Counted from the stretch's first letter, positions 18,437-28,908 are shown. The stretch: 64,000 nucleotides of DNA from Janthinobacterium sp. B9-8 (GCF_000969645.2 NZ_CP014222.1:3103740-3167739); one strand, 5' to 3'. Made by a program: numbers and translations. The notes: generated by a model not told the origin, from the sequence alone.

Positions 18437-19777
18437 TTGGAAACACGACTTCCCGTCTCAGCTTTACAAGCTGGTTTATTTATCAGCGAACTAGATCGCC
18501 CGTGGCTGGACACGCCCTTTCTAATTGAAGGCTTTCTGTTAGAAACGTCCGAACAACTCGCTCTTCTTCAAGAATACTGCCAGTTTGTAACCATTGATAT
18601 TGATCGTTCAACAGGAGGCGTAGCCCGGTGGGGCTTTCTGAGTGAGCAAAAGCTAAATACGCAGACATTTACCCCCCATGTTCAGTATCAGACCGTAGAA
18701 ATCAAAGAACAAATCACCCTGCTTAAAGAATTACGGCAGCGGTTTGCACTTTGGTCACAAAGTAAAAACGGCAGCAAAACAGACACGCCCTATATCGAGC
18801 CGCAAATTATTATTTATGCGGATAGCACGCCGATTAAACGGGAAATCCCCCAAGCCGAGGCTGTACATCGGCTGGCCAGCGATGTCATCAAAGCCGCAAT
18901 GGAGGCGATTAGCAAAGATTTACAGCCGCGTGTTGAAGCGATTAATGATGTTGTGAGCAATATGGTCGACTCCATTATCCGCAACCCCAGCGCCTTACTT
19001 TGGCTGGCCCAATTAAAAGCAGCCGATCATTACGCCTACGGTCATGCGCTTGATACCGCTATTTATATGCTGGCATTTGGCAGGCACCTTGGTTATCCGC
19101 AAGAAGATTTACATAAACTTGGCTTTGCCGGATTAATGCTTGATATTGGTAAAATGAAATTACCGGAAAATCTGTTGCAGCATAATGGCTCCTATTCGCC
19201 CGGTGAGTTTTTAATGATGAAAACCCACGTCTGGCATAGCTTGGATATTCTGAATCAAATTAAAGAAGTGCCGCTTGATGTTTACGATATGGTGGCCCGC
19301 CATCACGAGCGCATTGATGGCAGCGGCTACCCCCTGGGCTTAAAAGGCGAAAGTATCGGGCTGTTTTCATGTATGGCAGGCATTGTTGATTGCTTTACCG
19401 CCCTGACCAGCGACCGCAATCACGCCGAAACCAAAACCTCACATGTGGCCTTGCAACTTTTATATAAGTGGAGTGATAAATATTTTCACCACGCGCTGGT
19501 TGAGCAGTTTGCACAGTGCATAGGTGTTTTTCCTGTGGGTGCCTTGGTCGAGCTCAGTACCGGCGATATTGGCATTGTGGCGGGGCAAAATCGTAGCAGA
19601 AGACTAAAACCTAAAATTTTGCTGATCTTAGGCCCGGATAAGCTGCCACACGCTCGCCCCAGCCTGCTGGATTTAATGATTAATCCGGCAATGAACGCCG
19701 GACAAGAAATCACCATCCGCAAAGAATGGCCGCAAGGTAGTTTTAATATTAATCCGCAAGAGTATTTTCAAGGATGA
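18437..19777 (+). CDS. DUF3391/HD-GYP protein lacking the HD histidine
   Basis: Cyclic-di-GMP phosphodiesterase-family protein of 446 aa. An N-terminal DUF3391 segment (RLPVSALQAGLFISELDRPWLDTPF) precedes an HD-GYP domain (about 185-360). The GYP part is intact (HHERIDGSGYPLGLKGE), His203 is present, but the catalytic HD dyad reads LDIGK (Leu235-Asp236) instead of HDIGK, removing one metal ligand. The start is TTG 18437; an in-frame stop at 18407 limits the frame and no ATG lies between, but the ribosome site is weak. The stop overlaps the next gene's ATG. It may bind rather than cleave c-di-GMP. Confidence 0.82.
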   Translation: METRLPVSALQAGLFISELDRPWLDTPFLIEGFLLETSEQLALLQEYCQFVTIDIDRSTGGVARWGFLSEQKLNTQTFTPHVQYQTVEIKEQITLLKELRQRFALWSQSKNGSKTDTPYIEPQIIIYADSTPIKREIPQAEAVHRLASDVIKAAMEAISKDLQPRVEAINDVVSNMVDSIIRNPSALLWLAQLKAADHYAYGHALDTAIYMLAFGRHLGYPQEDLHKLGFAGLMLDIGKMKLPENLLQHNGSYSPGEFLMMKTHVWHSLDILNQIKEVPLDVYDMVARHHERIDGSGYPLGLKGESIGLFSCMAGIVDCFTALTSDRNHAETKTSHVALQLLYKWSDKYFHHALVEQFAQCIGVFPVGALVELSTGDIGIVAGQNRSRRLKPKILLILGPDKLPHARPSLLDLMINPAMNAGQEITIRKEWPQGSFNINPQEYFQG

Positions 19778-21339
19778 AAAACTCGCCTGCCACCAAGCAT
19801 GACCTCGCTGTATTCGCAAGCTATAAACTAAACCAGATCGATATTCTGAACCAGACGCTCGACGTATTGCTACAAAACCATTGCCATGAAAAATCGAACG
19901 ACGATGCCCTCTATAGCGATTACTTTCTGGGGCTGATGCAGGGGGAATCATCCAGCCCATGGCCACAACTCACACCCCACGGCTTAAACTTATCCACCTT
20001 ATTGCTTTTAAGCTGGCGAACGCTGATTTTGCAACACTTGCCCACCAAAGCTGAAGCACTGGTCAACCGATTATGCTTTGCTGAGCTGGAAAAAACCCGG
20101 CAACACATTCAAAACCTGAGGCCTCAGCAGGTCAACTCCCCTGCTCAAGGCTTAGAAAACGCTAAATCGCATACTCAAGCCGAGCGTAATATTGCCCTGC
20201 TCTATATTGAATTTGGCCATATCGAATCTTTACGCCATACCGCCACCCAGCAGCTGCATGAAATGCTGCGTCCGCAAGATAAGCTCTACCCCTTAGACAG
20301 CGGCTTGCTGCTTATTTTGCCCAATCTGGCCGGTGAAGGACATGCGCTTCTGGCTGCGAGCCGCGCACAAACGCTGCTGACAGATTCCTTTACAGAAAGT
20401 GCGATCAGCCCGCGTATCGGTATTGCCTTATGGCCGGAGCATGGCAAGCATTACAAACCATTAATGCTTGCCGCGCAAACCGCCGCCAGGCAATGCAGTA
20501 ATGAAGAACCCGCCATTTATCAGGCAGAGCGTGATATTCAGGGCCGCTTACTCGCTAAACTAGAAAAACCACTACGTGAAGCGCTAGCCCAGAATCGCTT
20601 CTACCTCGCTTTTCAGCCTCAAGTTCAGCCCACTTCAGCGCAGCCCATTTATAAGGGAGCAGAAGCTTTGCTGCGCTGGCACGATACAGAGCTTGGCGAT
20701 ATTCGCCCCGATGAAGCCGTACGGGTTGCAGAGCAGCTAGGCCTGATGCCACAGCTTACCCGCTGGGTGATCCATGCGGCGCTGCGGGAGTTTTCCCAGC
20801 TAAGCAAGGCAGGGCTGACTGGCAGCCTGAGTATTAACCTCACGCCCTCCAATATCCTGGATTCTCGTTTGGCTCAGGAAGTAGAAAACGCGCTAATTCT
20901 TTGGAATATCCCCGGTGAACGGGTTATTTTTGAGATTACCGAGTCAGCAGCCATCGACGAGCTTGAAGCCACCATTAGCAGCTTATATGCACTGAAAGCT
21001 TTGGGCTGTAAACTGGCTATGGATGACTTTGGCACGGGTTACGCATCACTCTCCTATTTAAAGCGCCTGCCCATTGATGAGCTAAAAATTGACCAAAGTT
21101 TTATCCGCACCATTACTCAATCCGATACCGATGCGCATATTGTTGAAAGCGTCATCAAACTGGCTCAAACACTTAGCCTTAGCGTGTTGGCAGAAGGCGT
21201 TGAAGACCATGCAACACTTGAAGCACTTATGGCTTACGGCTGCAATTTAATCCAGGGCTATTATTTCAGCCACCCGCTTGCACCCAACGATTTGCTGCAA
21301 TTTTATCGGGCATTACAGCCTTTTAAAGCGCAACAATAA
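19774..21339 (+). CDS. EAL-domain c-di-GMP phosphodiesterase with degenerate GGDEF
   Basis: Predicted soluble protein of 521 aa. The middle (about 140-260) resembles a GGDEF fold but reads PLDSGLLLIL where GGDEF should be, so it is inactive as a cyclase. The C-terminal EAL domain (about 265-515) keeps the catalytic set: EALLRW, NLTPSN, FEITESA, DDFGTGYASL, the Lys in ELKIDQSF, LAEGVED and LIQGYYF. It should hydrolyse c-di-GMP to pGpG. The ATG overlaps the HD-GYP stop (ATGA), so both are made from one message. Confidence 0.88.
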   Translation: MKNSPATKHDLAVFASYKLNQIDILNQTLDVLLQNHCHEKSNDDALYSDYFLGLMQGESSSPWPQLTPHGLNLSTLLLLSWRTLILQHLPTKAEALVNRLCFAELEKTRQHIQNLRPQQVNSPAQGLENAKSHTQAERNIALLYIEFGHIESLRHTATQQLHEMLRPQDKLYPLDSGLLLILPNLAGEGHALLAASRAQTLLTDSFTESAISPRIGIALWPEHGKHYKPLMLAAQTAARQCSNEEPAIYQAERDIQGRLLAKLEKPLREALAQNRFYLAFQPQVQPTSAQPIYKGAEALLRWHDTELGDIRPDEAVRVAEQLGLMPQLTRWVIHAALREFSQLSKAGLTGSLSINLTPSNILDSRLAQEVENALILWNIPGERVIFEITESAAIDELEATISSLYALKALGCKLAMDDFGTGYASLSYLKRLPIDELKIDQSFIRTITQSDTDAHIVESVIKLAQTLSLSVLAEGVEDHATLEALMAYGCNLIQGYYFSHPLAPNDLLQFYRALQPFKAQQ

Positions 21340-21387
21340 GCGTTTGCAACCGCCCCATTTAAAGCAGTATTTCTACGAGATCAATGG

Positions 21388-22710
21388 ATGATGAACTGGC
21401 AACAGCTGCTCAGCGCTGAGCGACTCGGCGCGGTACGTAATGATTTATTCCCTCACGAATCAGGGCGCAGCGATTTTCATAAAGACCACGACCGGATTGT
21501 TTTTTCCTCGCCATTTCGCCGCCTAGGCCGCAAAACCCAAGTTCACCCGCTCACCGAAAACGATCATGTGCATACTCGGCTCACCCACTCAATTGAGGTC
21601 AGCTGTGTAGGGCGCAGCTTGGGAATTTTAGTTGGGCAAAGATTGCAATACACCCTGCCCCAGCACATTACCCCTTATGATCTTGGTGCCATCGTGCAAG
21701 CCGCCTGCCTTGCCCACGATATTGGCAACCCGCCATTTGGCCATGCTGGTGAATACGCAATTCGTGATTGGTTTTGCCGCGATCAGCACGCCTATCTGCT
21801 ACAAAACCTTAGCGCCAATGAGCGTCTGGATTTAATGACCTTCGAGGGCAATGCTCAAGGCTTCAGAGTGGTTACCCAGCTAGAAAACCACCGTTTTGAA
21901 GGGGGAATGCGCCTGACCTATGCCACGCTGGGCACGACCCTTAAATACCCATGGACTTCCAGCGATGCCACGCCCGGCGGCAAATTCAGCTGCTACCAGT
22001 CAGAACAAAATATCTTAGAAGAAATCGCCACCGAGCTGGGGCTGCCTCAGCTGGGCAACAACCGCTGGGCCCGCCATCCCTTATCCTACCTAATGGAAGC
22101 CGCCGACGATATTTGCTACGCCATTTTAGATTTGGAAGACGGCATAGAAATCGGCATGCTGGCTTACGAGCAGGTAGAGCCGCTTTTGATTAAAATTTGC
22201 GGTGGCAAGCAAGATCTGCTCGAGCTGGAAATTGCTGCCGCCCCTTCTGCCAGACGCAAAATATCGCTGCTACGGGGTAAAGCCATAGAGCGCTGCGTGC
22301 TGGACGCCAGCGAAACCTTTATGCAGCATTACACCGCTATTATGGAAGGCAAATTTCAGGGTGATCTACTTAATGCCACGCCCAGCGGCATGCGGGATGG
22401 TATTAACGCCGCCAAACAACTCGCCCGTGATCGTATTTTTAATGAAAGACGCAAAATAGAAATCGAAGTAGGCTCGTTTACCTGTCTGGACATCCTGCTC
22501 AACGCCTTTTGCAATGCGGCCTACCAGCAAAAAGTATCACCGCAGATGAGCTTCAGAATGAAGCGGATTCTCGATTTAATGGAATACAATGCCCCAAAAA
22601 AAGAATGGCCTCTTTATGAGAGCTATAGCCGCGTGCTCGACTTTATCGGTGGCATGACCGATAACTACGCTACCTATTTAGCACAACAAGTCGGGGGAAT
22701 GGGGCGATGA
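21388..22710 (+). CDS. dgt: Deoxyguanosinetriphosphate triphosphohydrolase-like protein
   Basis: Cytosolic dNTP triphosphohydrolase of 440 aa, cleaving dGTP-like nucleotides to the nucleoside and tripolyphosphate. The N-terminus has SPFRRLGRKTQVHPL and the HD-superfamily metal motifs HTRLTHSIEV and CLAHDIGNPPFGHAGE; the later ADDICYAILDLEDG completes the set. Length fits the dGTPase type 2 group. Two ATGs in tandem (21388, 21391) could start it. It stands alone on the plus strand, 48 nt after the EAL gene. Confidence 0.9.
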   Translation: MMNWQQLLSAERLGAVRNDLFPHESGRSDFHKDHDRIVFSSPFRRLGRKTQVHPLTENDHVHTRLTHSIEVSCVGRSLGILVGQRLQYTLPQHITPYDLGAIVQAACLAHDIGNPPFGHAGEYAIRDWFCRDQHAYLLQNLSANERLDLMTFEGNAQGFRVVTQLENHRFEGGMRLTYATLGTTLKYPWTSSDATPGGKFSCYQSEQNILEEIATELGLPQLGNNRWARHPLSYLMEAADDICYAILDLEDGIEIGMLAYEQVEPLLIKICGGKQDLLELEIAAAPSARRKISLLRGKAIERCVLDASETFMQHYTAIMEGKFQGDLLNATPSGMRDGINAAKQLARDRIFNERRKIEIEVGSFTCLDILLNAFCNAAYQQKVSPQMSFRMKRILDLMEYNAPKKEWPLYESYSRVLDFIGGMTDNYATYLAQQVGGMGR

Positions 22711-22781
22711 AAACACCACACACCCGATTGATCAGCCACAAAACGCCAGCTACTCAGCCCGGCAATTAGAGAAATAAAACC

Positions 22782-23078
22782 ATGAAAACCTTCATCTTTG
22801 TAATGGCCTTAACCATCAGCCTGAGCGGCTGCGCCGTTGTTGCCGTGGGTGCTGCCGCAGTCAGCGTAACCAGCACCGCAGTAGGCGTGGCCTGGGATGT
22901 GGGTAAAGCAGGTGTATCTGGAGTGACCGCCGTAGGTGGCGCTGCAGTCGATGCTTTAAGCAGCTCGCCCACGCCACCACCGCCGGCCGTAGCGCCCGCG
23001 CCCACAAGCTATATCACGCCTGCCCCTGGCGCTCCTGTGCCAAGTGATGCAGAAGTACGGGTATTTAAATCCGAATAA
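22782..23078 (+). CDS. Small lipoprotein
   Basis: 98 aa with an N-terminal signal ending in a lipobox (SLSGC, Cys at 17), followed by a Gly/Ala/Val-rich stretch (VVAVGAAAVSVTSTAVGVAWDVGKAG) and a Pro-rich tail. This is the pattern of the short glycine-zipper-like envelope lipoproteins common near housekeeping genes of Neisseriales. No enzymatic motif. Outer-membrane sorting is plausible since no Asp follows the lipid-modified Cys. Confidence 0.8.
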   Translation: MKTFIFVMALTISLSGCAVVAVGAAAVSVTSTAVGVAWDVGKAGVSGVTAVGGAAVDALSSSPTPPPPAVAPAPTSYITPAPGAPVPSDAEVRVFKSE

Positions 23079-23122
23079 GTAGCGGTCCCAATTATTCATC
23101 ACACAAACAACACAACCGCATA

Positions 23123-23647
23123 ATGAGCAGCGCAATCAATCCAAAACCATTACAAATCCGTATTGCCCAAGCGAGCGATCACCTGCCACTACAGCGGATG
23201 CTTGAACTTTACCAATATGATTTATCCGATATCTGGGATCAGGATCTAAACACAGAGGGTGAATACGGCTATGCACTCGATCGATACTGGAAGCAGCCCG
23301 GATGCACCGCCTTTGTGGCCTTGGTAAACGACCATTATGCGGGCTTTGCCCTTGTAGATAATAAGGTGAAAGTAGGCAACCACGGCTACTGGATGGATCA
23401 GTTTTTTATCCTGAAAAAATACCGCCGCACAGGCCAAGGAAAATCACTGGCGATACAGGTATTCAATACTTTAAAGGGGCGCTGGGAAGTAGGCCAAATG
23501 CCGGATAACCATAAGGCACAATTGTTTTGGCGGCGGCTTATTGCCGAGTTTGCCACTGGCTTTGACGAGCACACTTTAACGGGCGGTAAATGGGAAGGCA
23601 TTGTGCAGTGTTTTAATAGTGATACCGTATTAACAAGAGCCCGCTAA
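23123..23647 (+). CDS. GNAT-family N-acetyltransferase
   Basis: 174 aa single GNAT domain. The acetyl-CoA binding motif A is read in MDQFFILKKYRRTGQGKSLA (R/Q-x-x-G-x-G/A) and motif B near FWRRLIAEFATG. Substrate cannot be inferred. It starts at ATG 23123, 45 nt after the lipoprotein stop, and has no obvious partner gene. Confidence 0.8.
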   Translation: MSSAINPKPLQIRIAQASDHLPLQRMLELYQYDLSDIWDQDLNTEGEYGYALDRYWKQPGCTAFVALVNDHYAGFALVDNKVKVGNHGYWMDQFFILKKYRRTGQGKSLAIQVFNTLKGRWEVGQMPDNHKAQLFWRRLIAEFATGFDEHTLTGGKWEGIVQCFNSDTVLTRAR

Positions 23648-23991
23648 AAGCAATCGGGTTTCACTAAGCAGCGCCGCCATCTGACACATAGGCATATGCA
23701 GCCAAGCACTTGGTTTTCAGGCCATAACCGGCATGGCCTCTCTGTATTTGTCTTCATACATACAGCCAACACTTATTCCCCCAAATAAGCGCCTGCAGCC
23801 CTGCTCTAGCACTATAACTCACAATAAAATTACTCAATTTACTTTAAAAAAAATAATTTATGCCTTTTTTGCATATTTATTTAAAATATTACATACACCA
23901 ACACATGCTTTCACTATTATTTCATATTGTTTTCAATCTATTTCAAACCACTTGCAGAGCACACCATCTACTACAGCATCAGGAGATAAGC
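23648..23991. other. Upstream region of the aldehyde dehydrogenase gene
   Basis: Gene-free stretch of 344 nt. It has a small hairpin with arms AGGCCAT/ATGGCCT at 23718-23738 and then an AT-rich segment (23820-23940) that probably carries the promoter. I looked for a sigma54-type -24/-12 pair, which some aldehyde dehydrogenase genes use, and did not find one. Confidence 0.5.
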
Positions 23992-25512
23992 ATGAGTGCA
24001 TTGATTCCAGGCCAGTATGGTTTTCCACTGCAATTAAAAATGCGCTACGCCAACTATATCAATGGCGAATGGCATGCTCCGCTGGCTGGGCAATACTTTG
24101 AAAATATCAGCCCAGTCACTGGCAAGGTGATTTGCGAAATCCCGCGCTCTGATGCCGCCGATATCGAAATGGCGCTCGACGCCGCCCATGCCGCCAAAAA
24201 CGCATGGGGCAAAACATCGACCACCGAACGCGCCAATATTCTGAATAAAATTGCCGATCGTATCGAAGCCAACCTAGACATGCTGGCCACGGTAGAAACT
24301 TGGGATAACGGCAAGCCAATTCGTGAAACCCGCGCTGCTGATTTACCCTTAGCCATCGATCACTTCCGCTACTTTGCCGGGGCGATTCGGGCGCAGGAAG
24401 GCAGCATCGGCCAGATCGATAACGATACTGTGGCCTATCATTTTCATGAGCCGCTAGGCGTGGTTGGGCAGATTATCCCTTGGAATTTTCCGCTGCTGAT
24501 GGCCACATGGAAGCTGGCTCCGGCGCTGGCTGCGGGTAATTGCGTGGTACTCAAGCCTGCCGAGCAAACGCCACTGAGCATTTTAGTGCTGATGGAAGTG
24601 ATCGGCGATTTGCTGCCCAAAGGCGTGCTCAATATCGTGAACGGCTTTGGCCTTGAAGCAGGCAAGCCACTGGCATCCAATAAACGTATCGCCAAAATCG
24701 CCTTTACTGGTGAGACCACCACTGGCCGTCTGATTATGCAATACGCGGCGCAAAACCTGATTCCGGTGACGCTGGAGCTGGGTGGCAAATCGCCGAATAT
24801 CTTTATGCCCGATGTGATGAAGCACGACGATGCATTCTTTAATAAGGCCATCGAAGGCTTTGTGATGTTTGCGCTCAACCAAGGCGAAGTCTGCACCTGC
24901 CCTAGCCGTGCATTGATTCATGAATCCATTTATGACGCCTTTATGGACCGTGCCCTCAGCCGCGTTGCAGCCATTAAACAAGGCAATCCGCTGGATGCCA
25001 CCACCATGCTTGGCGCGCAATCCTCTATGGAGCAAATGGAAAAAATCAGCGCTTACTTAGATATCGGCAAGCAAGAAGGCGCAAAAGTATTGGCAGGCGG
25101 CGCTCGCGCAACGCTCGCGGGTGAATTGGCAGGTGGCTATTACATCCAGCCGACGGTATTCCAAGGCCATAATAAGATGCGGATTTTCCAGGAAGAAATC
25201 TTCGGCCCCGTGGTTTCTGTGACCACCTTTAAAGACGAAAACGAAGCTTTAGAAATCGCTAACGATTCGCTCTATGGCCTAGGTGCTGGCCTGTGGACCC
25301 GCGACACCCACGCAGCTTATCGCATGGGCCGCGAAATTCAAGCGGGCCGGGTCTGGACCAACTGCTACCACGCCTACCCCGCCCACGCCGCTTTTGGCGG
25401 CTACAAACAATCTGGGATTGGCCGTGAAAACCACAAAATGATGCTCGGTCACTACCAGCAAACCAAAAACCTGCTGGTGAGCTACAGCCCCGATGCGCTA
25501 GGGTTTTTCTAA
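23992..25512 (+). CDS. exaC: NAD-dependent aldehyde dehydrogenase (ExaC/AldB group)
   Basis: Cytosolic aldehyde dehydrogenase of 506 aa oxidising short aliphatic aldehydes (acetaldehyde type) to acids. ATG 23992 is set by AGGAGA 6 nt upstream and gives the family N-terminus ending in YINGEWHAP; the longer frame from 23860 has no support. Visible: [21 protein letters not shown] (cofactor loop), FTGETTTGR, catalytic Glu in LELGGKSPN, catalytic Cys in [12 protein letters not shown] and the terminal IFGPVVSV. The gene for its constant companion DUF779 follows 81 nt later. Confidence 0.92.
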   Translation: MSALIPGQYGFPLQLKMRYANYINGEWHAPLAGQYFENISPVTGKVICEIPRSDAADIEMALDAAHAAKNAWGKTSTTERANILNKIADRIEANLDMLATVETWDNGKPIRETRAADLPLAIDHFRYFAGAIRAQEGSIGQIDNDTVAYHFHEPLGVVGQIIPWNFPLLMATWKLAPALAAGNCVVLKPAEQTPLSILVLMEVIGDLLPKGVLNIVNGFGLEAGKPLASNKRIAKIAFTGETTTGRLIMQYAAQNLIPVTLELGGKSPNIFMPDVMKHDDAFFNKAIEGFVMFALNQGEVCTCPSRALIHESIYDAFMDRALSRVAAIKQGNPLDATTMLGAQSSMEQMEKISAYLDIGKQEGAKVLAGGARATLAGELAGGYYIQPTVFQGHNKMRIFQEEIFGPVVSVTTFKDENEALEIANDSLYGLGAGLWTRDTHAAYRMGREIQAGRVWTNCYHAYPAHAAFGGYKQSGIGRENHKMMLGHYQQTKNLLVSYSPDALGFF

Positions 25513-25593
25513 AGCAGTGCGTGGGTAAGAACTACGCCAACAGAACCAAGCCCTTCCTTATCTGAGGGTGGGCTTGGGGAGAGGGCAGCATCC

Positions 25594-25935
25594 ATGAATA
25601 ATCGAGTCACCGCCACCGCAGCTGCGCTTGCCTTAATTAAAACGTTGGAAACCAAATATGGCCCACTAATGTTTCATCAATCAGGCGGCTGTTGCGATGG
25701 CAGCTCGCCCATGTGCTTTCAGGCAGGTGAACTCCTCATTGGGAATAATGACGTACTACTGGGTGAAATAGGCGGCATGCCGTTTTATATGGGCGCGGCC
25801 CAATTTGCTTATTGGCAACATACTCAGCTCATTATTGATGTAGTAGCAGGCCGCGGCGGAATGTTTTCTTTAGAAGGCCCAGAAGGATTACGTTTTTTAA
25901 CACGCTCTAAACTTTGCCCAATTGAATCAAAATAA
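25594..25935 (+). CDS. DUF779 protein
   Basis: 113 aa protein with the DUF779 cysteine motif HQSGGCCDGSSPMC near residues 28-41, and the following FQAGELLIGNNDVLLGEI. Members of this family are encoded almost only next to ExaC/AldB-type aldehyde dehydrogenases, as here, and the cysteine pattern suggests metal or redox chemistry, but no activity is established. It is likely co-transcribed with the dehydrogenase. Confidence 0.88.
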   Translation: MNNRVTATAAALALIKTLETKYGPLMFHQSGGCCDGSSPMCFQAGELLIGNNDVLLGEIGGMPFYMGAAQFAYWQHTQLIIDVVAGRGGMFSLEGPEGLRFLTRSKLCPIESK

Positions 25936-26045
25936 AACTTACTTACAAAATAATCTTTATTTTGAAAGATTATAAATACCCCAAAGCATAAAGCAATTGC
26001 TAGAATCGCGTGATCAATCATCAATATTACTCACCGAGATTATCA

Positions 26046-27053
26046 ATGCTCACCAATCTGCGCTTTTTTAGAAGCTCTTTCATCGTCACTATCCTTGGTT
26101 TGGCCGCCGCCTACTGGTTAGGCGGCCCTAAAGCCATGTTTATTGCCGCCATTTTGTCTGTATTAGAAGTGTCACTTTCTTTTGATAATGCAGTGGTCAA
26201 TGCAACCGTACTTAAAGACATGGATGCTGTTTGGCGCAAACGTTTTATGACTTGGGGTATGCTCATTGCCGTATTTGGTATGCGGGTTATTTTCCCGGTA
26301 CTGATTGTGGCCGTGATTGCACACCTTACTCCTTGGGCTGCTTTAATGATGGCTGTTAGCCAGCCAGAACAATACGCCGCAGCATTAACCTCATCCCATA
26401 TTGTGGTTGCAGGCTTTGGTGGCGCATTTTTGATGATGGTATTTTTGAAGTTCTTTTTTGACCAGGATAAAGAGGTTCACTGGCTGCATATTGTTGAATC
26501 GCCTTTGGCTAAAATGGGAAAAATGGGTGGAATTGAAATTGGCCTTTGCTTAGTGATTGTTTATTTAATTTCTACTCAACTGGGCGATCATGGCCAACTT
26601 AGTTTTATTCTGTCATCCATTGCCGGAATTGTGACTTACATTATTGTTGATGGTTTTGGTGCTTTATTAGGTGGCGAAGAAAACCACGGCCAGGCAACTG
26701 TAGTCAGAACAGGCTTCTCTGCATTTATGTATTTAGAAGTACTGGATGCCAGCTTTAGCTTTGATGGTGTAATTGGTGCATTTGCGCTATCCAATAATAT
26801 TTTCATTATTGCAATTGGCTTGGGTATTGGCGCGATGTTTGTTCGCTCGCTCACCATTATGTTTGTTGAGAAAGAAACGCTTGATCAATTCAGATACCTG
26901 GAACATGGCGCATTTTATGCAATTGGTGCGCTTGCCTTTATTATGTTTATCGGCACATTCCATGAGATTCCTGAAGTCATCACCGGCTTAATTGGTGCAG
27001 GCTTAATTGGTATTTCTTTACTGGCATCGCTGCATTACAAAAAAAATAACTAA
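26046..27053 (+). CDS. DUF475 / TerC-superfamily membrane protein
   Basis: Polytopic inner-membrane protein of 335 aa. ATG 26046 (MLTNLRFFRSSF) starts just before the first helix and is preferred to the in-frame 26010. Family signatures are SVLEVSLSFDNAVVNATVL near the N-terminus and the symmetry-related VLDASFSFDGVIGAFAL in the second half: acidic residues within membrane helices as in TerC proteins, proposed to handle metal ions (Mn/Ca). It lies 2 kb from the Ter locus, on the opposite strand, and no classical terC is seen in the window, so it may serve as the locus's TerC. Confidence 0.85.
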   Translation: MLTNLRFFRSSFIVTILGLAAAYWLGGPKAMFIAAILSVLEVSLSFDNAVVNATVLKDMDAVWRKRFMTWGMLIAVFGMRVIFPVLIVAVIAHLTPWAALMMAVSQPEQYAAALTSSHIVVAGFGGAFLMMVFLKFFFDQDKEVHWLHIVESPLAKMGKMGGIEIGLCLVIVYLISTQLGDHGQLSFILSSIAGIVTYIIVDGFGALLGGEENHGQATVVRTGFSAFMYLEVLDASFSFDGVIGAFALSNNIFIIAIGLGIGAMFVRSLTIMFVEKETLDQFRYLEHGAFYAIGALAFIMFIGTFHEIPEVITGLIGAGLIGISLLASLHYKKNN

Positions 27054-27068
27054 TTAAAGTTTCACCCC

Positions 27069-27100
27069 AAAAAAAGGCGATATTTCTATCGCCTTTTTTT
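27069..27100 (+). terminator. Rho-independent terminator after DUF475 gene
   Basis: Perfect 14-bp stem with arms AAAAAAAGGCGATA (27069-27082) and TATCGCCTTTTTTT (27087-27100), loop TTTC, 16 nt after the stop. The A-tract/T-tract symmetry would allow action from either strand. Confidence 0.9.
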
Positions 27101-27280
27101 ATTTCTTAAATACTGAATCTGCAGCCTGCATCTAAAAATTTCTTACTAAAAACAAATAAAAACTTTCAAAAAACCAAAATAAAACCACTTCCGCTCATCA
27201 GCTTACTCGTGCTAGTTGTTTTAAAAAAAGATAAAAAGTCGTACATTTTAATGACCACCCTGACTCATTCAGAGAAAATC

Positions 27281-28897
27281 ATGAAAGTTAAGAATAAGCT
27301 AATGCTACTATCAGGTAGCCTTATTGGTATTACTTTAATGCTTACCATGCTTAGCCTTTCTTGCTTGGAAAATGGTTCACAAAACTTCCAGACAACTATC
27401 GCAGATCGGGTGATGCCGCTTGTGCAGCTCAAAAGCGTATCCGATATGTATGCGATCAATATTGTCGATACCGTTCACAAGGTTACCAATGGCAGTATTT
27501 CTCCCATTGAAGGCTTAAAAAACGTCAGGACTGCTAGAAAAACCATCAAGCAAGAGTGGCAAACCTATAAGGCCACACAGCTCACGACTGAAGAAGATAA
27601 GCTGGTGCAAATCGCCGATAAAAGCATGATCCCCGCCACCGCCAGCTTCGATCTACTCGAAAAATCATTAGAAAGCAGCAACTTTGCAGCCATCAATGAA
27701 TATGCAGCCACCACCTTGTATCAGCGTGTCGATCCGATTACCGACGCGGTAGACAAGCTGATCAAACTGCAGCTTAGCGTGGCCAAAGAAAATCTAGATT
27801 TATTCAGACATAGCCATAATCAGGCCATCTGGGGCGGCGCTTTATTTGTCGTCATTGCCACCCTATCGGGCGTTATTCTTACCTTCTGGATTATGCGCTC
27901 ACTACTCAACGATCTGGGCGGCGAGCCCAGCGATATGCGCTCTGCAGCCACACGTATCTCTGAAGGCGATTTGGCCTCGCCCGTGCATGTGCCCAGTAAT
28001 ATGCGGGATAGCTTGGCAGGCGCAATGGAATCAATGCGTACCCAGCTTGCCGCCTTGGTAGAAAACATTCAAAACTCATCCACCCAGCTCGCCACCGATG
28101 CCGCGCAAACGCGCAGCAGCAGCCAGGAAGTCCACGAATCAGCCGGAGAGCAAAGCGATGCCGCCGCCAGAATGGCTGCAGCGGTAGAAGAATTATCCAC
28201 CGGTATGGCTCATCTTAAAGACTATTCAAGCTACGCCTTTGAAGTGGCCACAACGTCTGGCCATCATGCGGAGCAAGGTGCTCAAGCCTTAGAAGAGCTA
28301 ACCAAAGAAATGCAAATCGTCTCTGATAGCGCCCATATCGTTACCGATACGGTCAATAATCTGGAAGAACACAGCGCCAGCATTGGCCGAGTTGCCCGTG
28401 TGATTCAGGATATTGCCGAGCAAACCAATCTGCTGGCTCTAAATGCAGCCATTGAAGCCGCCCGTGCAGGCGAGCAAGGCCGCGGCTTTGCCGTAGTGGC
28501 CGATGAAGTCCGCAAATTGGCCGAGCGCACGACCCAAGCCACCCGGGAAATCCAGGAAACGCTGGGCACAATCACCAGCACCACCCACGATGCAGCCACC
28601 AATATGCGCAACAGCCTAAGCCAGACCGAGCTGGCTTTAGAACATGCAAATCGTAGTAGCGAAATGCTGGGGCTTATTAAGAAAAGCGCGGGAGAAACCA
28701 AAGATGCCATGGCCAAAATCACTGATGCCTTAGCCGAGCAAAACACCGCAGGCCAGGAAATTGCCGTGAATGTACAATTGATTGCCGTGATGACCGAGCG
28801 CTCTTTCTCTGCCTCAAAAGAAATCAATATCGCGGTAGACCACAATGCTGAGCTGGCACAAACACTCAGGCAGGCAGCGGTGCGATTTAGTTGTTGA
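27281..28897 (+). CDS. Methyl-accepting chemotaxis protein
   Basis: Chemoreceptor of 538 aa. ATG 27281 ([12 protein letters not shown]) is chosen because it gives the usual short basic N-terminus before transmembrane helix 1; longer in-frame starts at 27251 and 27209 exist. Order: TM1 (about 8-28), a four-helix-bundle ligand domain (about 30-185), TM2 (about 190-213), HAMP ([18 protein letters not shown]) and the signalling domain with the hairpin tip [20 protein letters not shown] and [13 protein letters not shown]. Ligand unknown. It is monocistronic, between two terminators. Confidence 0.92.
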   Translation: MKVKNKLMLLSGSLIGITLMLTMLSLSCLENGSQNFQTTIADRVMPLVQLKSVSDMYAINIVDTVHKVTNGSISPIEGLKNVRTARKTIKQEWQTYKATQLTTEEDKLVQIADKSMIPATASFDLLEKSLESSNFAAINEYAATTLYQRVDPITDAVDKLIKLQLSVAKENLDLFRHSHNQAIWGGALFVVIATLSGVILTFWIMRSLLNDLGGEPSDMRSAATRISEGDLASPVHVPSNMRDSLAGAMESMRTQLAALVENIQNSSTQLATDAAQTRSSSQEVHESAGEQSDAAARMAAAVEELSTGMAHLKDYSSYAFEVATTSGHHAEQGAQALEELTKEMQIVSDSAHIVTDTVNNLEEHSASIGRVARVIQDIAEQTNLLALNAAIEAARAGEQGRGFAVVADEVRKLAERTTQATREIQETLGTITSTTHDAATNMRNSLSQTELALEHANRSSEMLGLIKKSAGETKDAMAKITDALAEQNTAGQEIAVNVQLIAVMTERSFSASKEINIAVDHNAELAQTLRQAAVRFSC

Positions 28898-28908
28898 GGG
28901 CATTTATA

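Noticed and set aside
23733..24101. 122-codon plus-strand frame before and overlapping the aldehyde dehydrogenase start
   Set aside because: It runs through AT-rich leader DNA and into the dehydrogenase in another frame; the peptide has no protein-like character, whereas the dehydrogenase start has a strong ribosome site.
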